From the NCBI GenBank assembly GCA_038874075.1, contig JAVZDD010000003.1:31463-95462 (forward strand): a stretch of DNA of 64,000 nucleotides, read 5' to 3'. Positions 57,251 through 64,000 of the stretch are shown in pieces. The notes below the pieces were generated by a model. That model was not told where the DNA came from, ran no database searches, and worked only from the letters and a program-made list of their open reading frames with translations. Position numbers and translations under genes: made by a program. Positions within the stretch are counted from its first letter, which is position 1. Each line of letters opens with the position of its first letter. Source of the DNA: Jingweiarchaeum tengchongense. GTDB taxonomy: Archaea > Nanobdellota > Nanobdellia > Jingweiarchaeales > Jingweiarchaeaceae.

Positions 57251-60200
57251 TTAAACAGGTGTAATTCCAATTAAAAATTCTCTATTTCTTATCTTGATTT
57301 TATCTACTTTCTTTTCAATCACTTCACCCTTGTCCTTTACTATTAATCCACAATTTACTCGTGTCTCAATTTCTTCCCTGAACTTTTCCATCACATTCAA
57401 GAAATCACTATCACAAAGCACTACAAGTCTTATCCTATTTAATTTTCTTAAGTTCATTTCTTTTCTTATTTCTTGAACCCTTCTAATCAATTCTCTCACA
57501 TAACCCTCATTTTCTAGCTCAGTACCGGGTTCTATGTCAAGATAAACAAAACCGAATTTTGATTCATTTCCTACGATATTTTTTGGGAATTTCTTTTCAA
57601 ACTTTATATCTTCTTCCAAAATCTCAATTTTTTTACCATCCTCTAAACTGATCACAAATTTTTTCTCTTTCTCAAGTGCCTTTTCAATCGATTTTGTGCT
57701 CATCTCCATAATCTTCCTAATTACTTCTGGAAGATCCTGCTTGAATTTTTTTTCAATGATTTCATAATTTACCTTATGTACCTTTTCAACGAAACTTGGT
57801 TCCCCCTCAAGGAAAACTACTTCCTTTACATTTGCAAGTTTTTTAATTACATTGTCAAAATCATGAAGATCTTCTTTCGTGATTATAAATGCCTTCCTTA
57901 AAGGCCACCTTAAACTTATGTTCACTCTATCCCTACAAGCTTGCAATGCTTGCACGAAATCCCTCACAATTTGCATTTTCCTCTCGAGCTCAACATTAAT
58001 TTTTGTTTCGTCAAAGGACGGCCATTCTTCCAGATGAACGCTTATCTCTTTCCCACCTAAATTCCTGTATATCGCATCACTAATGTATGGACAGATTGGT
58101 GCAATTATCTGTGCAGCCTTTATTAAGCATTCTCTAAGTAAACAATAAATGTTTATCTTGTCCTTAAGATTTTCAGAACTCATTCTATCTCTAACAACTT
58201 GTATGTAGAATCTACTTACATCTTCCAATAAGAAATCATGTATTTCCCTGGACGCATTCGTTAATCTATAACCTTCAAAGAAGTTAGTTGTATTTTTTAT
58301 CCTAGAATTTAACCTTGATACCAACCACTTATCTTCTATTTTTAAAATTTTATTGTCAAGAACAAGATCTCTAAAATTCAAGTCGTCTAATTCCATCTGT
58401 TCTTTTAGTAGTAGATGCATATTCCAAAATGCATTTAATAATCTAAATATGAGTGATGTTTCCTTTAAAGAAAAGTTTATCGAGTCCCATATATCCGATT
58501 TCCAAATAACATAGAATCTGAATATGTCAGCACCAATTTTATTTAGTGTGTCTTCGGCCCAGATCACATTCCCCTTACTTTTACTCATCTTTTTACCTTC
58601 CTCATCAAGTGCAAGTCCTTGATTCAGGACCAATTTATATGGCGAGCTACCAAATACAAGTACATTTGAGAACAAGAGTGTGTAATACCATCCCCTTGTT
58701 TGATCGGTTCCTTCGGTGATGAAATCAGCAGGATACCAATATTTAAATTCATCTTCATTTGTGATGTATCCTAAACTTGCTCCGGGAGCGCACCCGGAAT
58801 CAAGCCAACAATCAGCCACTTCTTCAACCCTTACCATTTCGCTATTACATTTCTTACATTTAAACACCACTTCATCTACCCATGGTCGGTGCAATTCGAT
58901 CTTTCTCGGTTTTTTCATAGCCCTTTTCAATTCATCTTTGCTACCCAATACAAGAATCTCTTTACATTTCTTACATTCCCATATTGGTAATGGCGTTCCC
59001 CAATATCTCTTCCTTGAAATGCACCAATCTTGTGCATTCTTGAGCCATTCATCGAATCTATTTTTCGTCCATTCAGGAATCCAAATTACCTTCGCATTTT
59101 CTTCTAACATCTTCTTTTTTAAATTATCAACAGAAATGAACCACTGATGTGCAAGTCTATAAACAAGCGGGGTACCACAACGCCAACAACAAGGATATTC
59201 ATGCTCTATGATTGAATGCTTGAATAGTTTACCTTCTTCTTTCAGTCTTTCTATCACTTTTTCACTCGCTTCCTTAACACTTAGACCATTGAATTCATCT
59301 ACACCTTCGAAGATTCCAGATTCATTCACTGGACTTAGAAACTTCAATTTGTACTTCTTACCAATTTCAAAGTCCTCGGGACCATGCCCCGGAGCAATAT
59401 GAACAAGACCTGTTCCTTCTTCTATGCTCACAGTTTCAGAAAGTACAACTCTATGTTCAAAATTTTGAAACTCGATTTCTATAATTGGCTCATATTTTAA
59501 CCCATCTAGCTTTTTACCAGGAAATTCATCGATTATCTTGTAATCTTTCTCTTTGATTACTTTTTCAACTAAATTTTTCAGGAGTATCAAAACCTCGTTG
59601 TCAACTTTTACTTTCACATAAGTTGCATCTGGATGTGCTGCAATTGCCACATTAGAAATTAGAGTCCAAGGTGTCGTTGTCCAAACAAGCAAATATTCAT
59701 CCTTGTTGTTTAAGAGTTTGAATTTTATGAAGATGGACGGGTCCTTCCTTAATTCGTAACCTTGTCCTACCTCATGTTGGGCAAGTGAGGTTTCGCATCT
59801 TGGACACCATGCAACAACCCTGAAATCTTTTTTTAACAACTTTTTTTCATATGCATTTTTTATCGTGAACCAAACGAATTCAATATAATCATCATCCATC
59901 GTCATATATGCTTTCCAATCCATCCACATTCCAAGCCTTTTTGAATTTCTTTCCCAAATTTCTTTATATTTGAGTACACTTTCCTTACACTTTTGAATGA
60001 ATTTATCAGCCCCAAATTTTTCTATGTCTTTCTTTGTTTTTATGTTGAGTTCCTTCTCGACCTCAAGTTCAACAGGAAGACCTTGGCAATCCCAACCAGC
60101 TTGCCTCCTGATGTTGAATCCCTGCATGCTCTTGTACCTGAGCACAATATCTTTTATTGCCCTACCTCTGAAATGACCAACATGTGGAAAGCCATTTAAT

Positions 60201-60346
60201 GTTGGGGGTCCTTCTAAAAAAAAGAATTTTTTTCCATCTTTTCTTCTTTTTATTAATCTGTCGAATATCTTTTCTTTCTCCCAGAATTCATATATCTCTT
60301 TTTCAATTCTTATAGGCTCATATTTGTCCCCATTCAATTTTTTCAC
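57251..60346 (-). CDS. ileS: Isoleucyl-tRNA synthetase
   Basis: 1,031 residues, class Ia: HVGH at residues 55-58 (GPPTLNGFPHVGHFRGRAI), editing CP1 region with VWTTTPWTL, DCWLDSGCAPGA, and KMSKSKGN in DEEGKKMSKSKGNVIW. Zinc-like CxxC pairs (CPRC, CWRC, CKKC). Charges all tRNA-Ile, including the unusual UAU tRNA here. Starts upstream of tbp and probably drives the cluster. No fusion. Confidence 0.95.
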   Translation of the reverse strand: MKKLNGDKYEPIRIEKEIYEFWEKEKIFDRLIKRRKDGKKFFFLEGPPTLNGFPHVGHFRGRAIKDIVLRYKSMQGFNIRRQAGWDCQGLPVELEVEKELNIKTKKDIEKFGADKFIQKCKESVLKYKEIWERNSKRLGMWMDWKAYMTMDDDYIEFVWFTIKNAYEKKLLKKDFRVVAWCPRCETSLAQHEVGQGYELRKDPSIFIKFKLLNNKDEYLLVWTTTPWTLISNVAIAAHPDATYVKVKVDNEVLILLKNLVEKVIKEKDYKIIDEFPGKKLDGLKYEPIIEIEFQNFEHRVVLSETVSIEEGTGLVHIAPGHGPEDFEIGKKYKLKFLSPVNESGIFEGVDEFNGLSVKEASEKVIERLKEEGKLFKHSIIEHEYPCCWRCGTPLVYRLAHQWFISVDNLKKKMLEENAKVIWIPEWTKNRFDEWLKNAQDWCISRKRYWGTPLPIWECKKCKEILVLGSKDELKRAMKKPRKIELHRPWVDEVVFKCKKCNSEMVRVEEVADCWLDSGCAPGASLGYITNEDEFKYWYPADFITEGTDQTRGWYYTLLFSNVLVFGSSPYKLVLNQGLALDEEGKKMSKSKGNVIWAEDTLNKIGADIFRFYVIWKSDIWDSINFSLKETSLIFRLLNAFWNMHLLLKEQMELDDLNFRDLVLDNKILKIEDKWLVSRLNSRIKNTTNFFEGYRLTNASREIHDFLLEDVSRFYIQVVRDRMSSENLKDKINIYCLLRECLIKAAQIIAPICPYISDAIYRNLGGKEISVHLEEWPSFDETKINVELERKMQIVRDFVQALQACRDRVNISLRWPLRKAFIITKEDLHDFDNVIKKLANVKEVVFLEGEPSFVEKVHKVNYEIIEKKFKQDLPEVIRKIMEMSTKSIEKALEKEKKFVISLEDGKKIEILEEDIKFEKKFPKNIVGNESKFGFVYLDIEPGTELENEGYVRELIRRVQEIRKEMNLRKLNRIRLVVLCDSDFLNVMEKFREEIETRVNCGLIVKDKGEVIEKKVDKIKIRNREFLIGITPV

Positions 60347-60440
60347 CTATATCAAACTAGAAATTTACTTCTTAAATAATAATCCAAATTTTGCACACCT
60401 TAATTTTTATGATTAATTAATTAAAAAACTTTTCTATATA

Positions 60441-60454
60441 AAAGCTTATAAATA
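60441..60454 (+). promoter_or_regulatory. BRE/TATA promoter of the TRAM gene
   Basis: AAAGCTTATAAATA. Start of transcription is expected near 60475-60480, i.e. at the first of the two hairpins. Confidence 0.6.
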
Positions 60455-60475
60455 AAAATAATTTTGCCTTAAAAA

Positions 60476-60525
60476 GGACTAGTACAGAGTATTAGTTCTG
60501 CCAGGACTAGTACTTGTATTAGTTC
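60476..60525 (+). promoter_or_regulatory. Two tandem identical-stem hairpins in the 5' leader of the TRAM gene
   Basis: GGACTAGTAC-AGA-GTATTAGTTC (60476-60498) and GGACTAGTAC-TT-GTATTAGTTC (60504-60525), five bases apart. Each arm pair matches fully as RNA only if G-U pairs are allowed (three per stem), so the symmetry is better as RNA than as DNA. The Shine-Dalgarno (GAGGTG) follows six to eleven bases later. A likely 5'-end regulator of the TRAM mRNA, or a DNA operator. Confidence 0.5.
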
Positions 60526-60543
60526 AAAGAGAGGTGTTTAAAG

Positions 60544-60741
60544 TTGGAGTTTCAGGAAATACCTGTTAAAGTGGGCGAGGAGTACACAGTCAAAATCCTA
60601 AGCACAGGAAAGAGAGGAGATGGAGTAGCAAAGGTAAACGGTTTTGTTGTTTTTATACCGAATGCGAAAAAAGGCGATGAGGTAAAGATAAAAATTACGA
60701 AAGTAATGAGAAACTTTGCTTTTGGGGAACTTTCCCCATAA
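60544..60741 (+). CDS. TRAM-domain RNA-binding protein
   Basis: 65 residues from TTG 60544; GAGGTG is seven bases before it and no ATG fits. VKVGEEYTVKILSTGKRGDGVAKVNGFVVFIPNAKKGDEVKIKITKV is a complete TRAM domain (G-x-G-x-G-V, then F-V-P). Stand-alone archaeal TRAM proteins bind RNA and act like cold-shock RNA chaperones. Its own leader carries two hairpins, so autoregulation is possible. Upstream of, and possibly cotranscribed with, rfcS. Confidence 0.88.
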   Translation: MEFQEIPVKVGEEYTVKILSTGKRGDGVAKVNGFVVFIPNAKKGDEVKIKITKVMRNFAFGELSP

Positions 60742-60787
60742 TCACAATTTTTTTATTTTTAACTTATTTTCTATTATTGGTGATATA

Positions 60788-61750
60788 ATGGAAGACACCG
60801 AGATTTGGACAGAAAAATACAGACCAGAAGACTTTTCAGAAGTTGTTGGACAAGAAGAAATTGTGAAGAGAATTAAAGCGATGGTGGAAAATAAGAATCT
60901 TCCACATTTATTATTTGCTGGTCCTGCTGGTACTGGGAAAACAACAATTGCACTAATTATCGCAAAGAAATTGTATGGTGAAAATTGGAGAGAAAATATG
61001 CTTGAAACAAACGCAAGTGATGAACGCGGTATTGATGTGATAAGAAACAAGATAAAGAATTTTGCTAGGACGAAGGCGATTGGTGACGTTCCATTTAAGT
61101 TGATACTCCTGGATGAGGCAGATGCACTAACAAAAGAAGCGCAGCAAGCATTGAGAAGAACGATGGAAAATTTTACAGCAACATGTAGATTCATACTTGA
61201 CTGCAATTATTCATCTAAAATAATTGAGCCAATACAAAGTAGATGTGTCATTTTTAGATTTAAACCATTAAAAAAGGAAGAAATAATCTCATATCTCGAA
61301 AGAATTGCTAAAAAAGAAAGACTTGAAATAGAGAAAGGGGCACTTGATGCTATTTACGAAATTAGTGAGGGTGATGCAAGAAAGGCTGTGAATGTGTTAC
61401 AAGCATGCGCTAGCTTAGGTAAAAAAATAAAAGAAGAACAAGTATATGAGGTTGCAAGCTTTGCCAAACCACAGGAAATAAAAGAAATATTAATGCTTTC
61501 TTTGAAAGGGGAATTTGAGAAAGCAAAGCAAAAAATGTTTGATACGATGCTGAAATATGGACTTAGTGGATTGGATGTGATAAAAGAAATTGAAAGATAT
61601 GTTTGGAACTTAGAAATTTCAGATGAAATCAAAGTGAGGCTCATAGATAAGATTGGTGAGTATGAATTTAGAATTGTTGAAGGAAGTGATGAATTTCTAC
61701 AAATAGAAGCACTACTCGCGCAAATATTTTTGATTGGTAGAATGAGATGA
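60788..61750 (+). CDS. rfcS: Replication factor C small subunit
   Basis: About 320 residues from ATG 60788, with GGTGATATA before it; an upstream extension is not part of the family. ATPase: TEKYRPEDFSEVVGQEE, Walker A FAGPAGTGKTT, Walker B LILLDEADALT, SRC motif IQSRCVIFRF, and a helical collar. Loads PCNA with RfcL, whose ATG overlaps its stop by four bases. Confidence 0.95.
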   Translation: MEDTEIWTEKYRPEDFSEVVGQEEIVKRIKAMVENKNLPHLLFAGPAGTGKTTIALIIAKKLYGENWRENMLETNASDERGIDVIRNKIKNFARTKAIGDVPFKLILLDEADALTKEAQQALRRTMENFTATCRFILDCNYSSKIIEPIQSRCVIFRFKPLKKEEIISYLERIAKKERLEIEKGALDAIYEISEGDARKAVNVLQACASLGKKIKEEQVYEVASFAKPQEIKEILMLSLKGEFEKAKQKMFDTMLKYGLSGLDVIKEIERYVWNLEISDEIKVRLIDKIGEYEFRIVEGSDEFLQIEALLAQIFLIGRMR

Positions 61751-62961
61751 GTGGAGAGATTTGGACGGAGAAATATGCACCAAAGCACAGTAAAGAAGTG
61801 ATTGCGCAAGAGTTAGCGATAAGGAGAATCAAAGATTTCATTGAAAATTATGATGAACAAGAAGATAAGGCACTCCTTCTCATTGGCTTAACTGGAACAG
61901 GAAAAACATGCACTGTACATGCAATTGCAAGGGAGATGAACTTGGAATTAATAGAATTAAACGCAAGTGATAAACGGAATGCATCACAAATAAAAGAAAT
62001 CGTTGGAAGTGCAAGTAAACAAAAAAGTCTCTTCGGTAAGAAAAAACTAATATTGATTGATGAAATCGATGGCATTTCTGGAATGGAGGATAGAGGTGGA
62101 ATTGGTGAGCTGATTAAGATAATAAAAGAATCAAGTGTCCCAATTATCTTAACCGCAAATGACCCATGGGATCCAAAGTTAAGATCGTTGCGAAATTACG
62201 TGTCTATTGTTGAGTTTAAGAAAATTGGTGTAAGAGACATTGTCAGGTTATTATCAATGATATGTGAGAGAGAAGGAATCGAAATTGACCGAGAATCATT
62301 GATTGAAATTGCAAATATGTCGAGAGGAGATTTGAGGAGTGCAATAAATGATCTCCAGATGCTCTGTATGAATAAAAAGAAAATCAAACACAAAGATCTC
62401 GAAGTTTTGAGTTATAGAGAAAGAGAAAGGAACATATTTGAAGCGCTTGGAATGGTGTTTAAGACATCGGATGCCAAAACAGCGCTAAGAGCATTTGACA
62501 ATGTTGATAAAGAAATTGATGAACTAATTCTTTGGATCGCCGAAAACATCACGAAAGAATACGAAAAACCAGAAGAAATCGCTAAGGCATACGATTACAT
62601 TTCAAGGGCAGACGTTTTTCTTGGTAGAATAAATAGATGGCAATATCATCGATTTATTGTCTATGCAAATGCACTCATGACAGCTGGTGTTGCAATTTCA
62701 AAAAAACAAATGTACAGGAAATTCACTTCCTATAAATCTCCATCAAAGATATCTTCAATGTTTAGGTCAAAGGAGATCAGAAGTGTGAAAAAACAAATTC
62801 TTTTCGAGATAGCAAAGAATACACACACATCCACAAGCGCTGCCTCTAAATTTTACCTACCTTATATCAAATTCATTTTCAAGAATAATAGGAAAATAGC
62901 TGAAATTTTTAAGAACCAGTTCAATTTGAGTAGAGAAGAGATTGAATTTCTTAAGTATTAA
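61747..62961 (+). CDS. rfcL: Replication factor C large subunit
   Basis: 404 residues: WTEKYAPKHSKEVIAQE, Walker A LIGLTGTGKTC, Walker B LILIDEIDGIS, then collar. The SRC motif of the small subunit is absent, as usual for RfcL. The C-terminus (NQFNLSREEIEFLKY) does not show a clear PCNA-interacting QxxhxxFF box, unlike many longer homologues. Its last bases overlap the stop of the convergent surface gene. Confidence 0.93.
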   Translation: MSGEIWTEKYAPKHSKEVIAQELAIRRIKDFIENYDEQEDKALLLIGLTGTGKTCTVHAIAREMNLELIELNASDKRNASQIKEIVGSASKQKSLFGKKKLILIDEIDGISGMEDRGGIGELIKIIKESSVPIILTANDPWDPKLRSLRNYVSIVEFKKIGVRDIVRLLSMICEREGIEIDRESLIEIANMSRGDLRSAINDLQMLCMNKKKIKHKDLEVLSYRERERNIFEALGMVFKTSDAKTALRAFDNVDKEIDELILWIAENITKEYEKPEEIAKAYDYISRADVFLGRINRWQYHRFIVYANALMTAGVAISKKQMYRKFTSYKSPSKISSMFRSKEIRSVKKQILFEIAKNTHTSTSAASKFYLPYIKFIFKNNRKIAEIFKNQFNLSREEIEFLKY

Positions 62962-64000
62962 ATTTTTTCTACTAATGAAAGATATGTTGAATTTACAAAT
63001 AAATTAAACACTTCTTCCATTTCCCTAACTACAGTACCATTTGTCAAGAAATTTGTCACATCATTCACATTTTCCCATGGAACGATGCTTCTTGGTACCA
63101 AATAAATCTCAATTTCGTTATTAAAGTTATTCAAGCTGACAATAGTCCTGTTATCATCTACTTCATAACTGTTTCCCTGATACAAATCTTGACACCTCGC
63201 AACTATTGAAAATAAGCCAACGCTAGCATCTCTTTTTCCTAGCCAGCAATATTCATTTGGAAATGCGAAATTACTTCTTTGTACGATATTTTCTCCACTC
63301 ATTAACACATACTCACCAGTCGTTCCTTTGTAACTATAAGCATAGTCCTTACCTAAAGCACCAGTTGTATTTATTCTGAGATAAAGTCCAGTCGTTATGT
63401 CATGACTTGTCTTGTTTTCACTTCTTATCTTAACTTTGATCAAAGGTGAATTTGGAAAGAATTCTAAATAATAATATACTTTTGGTGTTGTTGCACTTTC
63501 AGCCTTCACTACTTTTCTTAACGCTCCGTCTTCTACGATTGAGAAATTTGATATGCTGCAGACACAGTTTGTTTTATTGCTTTGGTAATCATAACAAGTC
63601 AATATATTACAAGTAGCATTCCAAAGCCATGTGCGTAGTAGGATGAGTACACTCGTGTTTGTTAAAAATCCGATTGGTGTTGAATTAACATTCCAATATT
63701 CGCTTGCTTCTATGCTGAAATTTCCAATTCCGTATGTATTATAAGCAAAAGTTGTGTATATTTGCTCTGTATAACCTTCTGCATTTGTAATTCCACTTGA
63801 TACATTCGTACCAGCAGCAGTTTTCATTGTCACATTTGCATTTTCTACGGGCAGATAGCTATAAACATACTTCACAAACGTAGGGAAGTACCTCGTCACA
63901 TTTCCACCAGCAGACCAACTACTCACAGTCCCCTTTATCGTCAAGTTTCCTTTTATTGTCAGGTTGGAGTTACCATATACATACCAATTTGTTGTATTTG
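62958..64000 (-). CDS. C-terminal part of a surface protein (start beyond window)
   Basis: The frame is open to the right edge; a TTG at 63944 is internal. It begins here as WYVYGNSNLTIKGNLTIKG, then beta-rich sequence with Cys pairs (CNILTCYDYQSNKTNCVC), sequons and YLEFFPNSPLIKVKIRSENK. No C-terminal membrane span: it ends VNSTYLSLVEKI. Family not recognised; secreted or held by its missing N-terminus. Confidence 0.7.
   Translation of the reverse strand, partial: NTTNWYVYGNSNLTIKGNLTIKGTVSSWSAGGNVTRYFPTFVKYVYSYLPVENANVTMKTAAGTNVSSGITNAEGYTEQIYTTFAYNTYGIGNFSIEASEYWNVNSTPIGFLTNTSVLILLRTWLWNATCNILTCYDYQSNKTNCVCSISNFSIVEDGALRKVVKAESATTPKVYYYLEFFPNSPLIKVKIRSENKTSHDITTGLYLRINTTGALGKDYAYSYKGTTGEYVLMSGENIVQRSNFAFPNEYCWLGKRDASVGLFSIVARCQDLYQGNSYEVDDNRTIVSLNNFNNEIEIYLVPRSIVPWENVNDVTNFLTNGTVVREMEEVFNLFVNSTYLSLVEKI

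Noticed and set aside
60716..60787. N-terminal extension of RfcS
   Set aside because: It overlaps the TRAM gene end, has no family support, and the ATG at 60788 has a good ribosome site.
63944..63946. TTG as the start of the last gene
   Set aside because: The frame continues open to the window edge with the same sequence character (repeated LTIKG), so it is internal.

Overview
The window is from an AT-rich archaeon. The evidence is: archaeal-type 16S and 23S rRNA, an archaeal RNase P RNA, TATA/BRE promoters, TBP, MCM, RfcS/RfcL, topoisomerase VI, aIF1A, aIF2-beta, a TrmB-like regulator, Sec61-beta, an archaeal phosphopantetheine adenylyltransferase and an intron-containing tRNA. Unlinked 16S and 23S genes, a short primase, a tRNA-Ile with anticodon UAU and very many secreted or membrane-anchored surface proteins suggest a DPANN-type lineage. 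That placement is inference and no phylogeny was run.

Layout. 1-10429 (-) is one uninterrupted reading frame of at least 3,476 codons, a giant surface protein with a cytoplasmic winged-helix head, running off the left edge. 10560-16225 (-) holds two more surface proteins, a MinD-like ATPase and a membrane-anchored partner. 16340-22584 (+) is a tight operon of six surface/membrane genes containing an A-B-A-B duplication. 22581-24541 holds Sec61-beta, a structured RNA candidate, a TrmB-like regulator with an operator-like inverted repeat, RNase P RNA and a small membrane protein. 24640-27605 (-) is 23S rRNA and 31726-33244 (-) is 16S rRNA, each with a processing stem; between them lie ValRS, a zinc-ribbon protein, tRNA-Ala and a membrane-anchored protein. 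33535-41993 holds a primase small subunit, a large Cys-rich surface protein, three KaiC/RecA-like ATPases and an FAD-dependent oxidoreductase. 41997-48703 is a mixed region with four tRNAs, a probable eL41, two glycosyltransferases, a CAP-domain protein, CoaD, a paired small EamA-type transporter and small membrane proteins.

48742-60346 (-) is a long information-processing cluster: IleRS, TBP, MCM, an OB-fold protein, aIF2-beta, a DUF424 protein, aIF1A, RIO1, a KH protein, Top6B and Top6A, mostly with start/stop overlaps. 60544-62961 (+) carries a TRAM-domain protein behind two tandem 5' hairpins, then RfcS and RfcL. 62958-64000 (-) is the C-terminal part of another surface protein.

Together the window mixes core replication and translation genes with a large investment in the cell surface: glycosyltransferases, Sec component, anchored beta-rich proteins and a MinD-like ATPase. 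The most unusual items are the giant winged-helix/membrane/adhesin fusion with its palindromic promoter, the duplicated two-gene surface module, the twin hairpins before the TRAM gene, and the unexplained structured RNA at 22793-22892. No CRISPR array, insertion sequence or prophage was seen, and no gene-free stretch exceeds about 300 bases.
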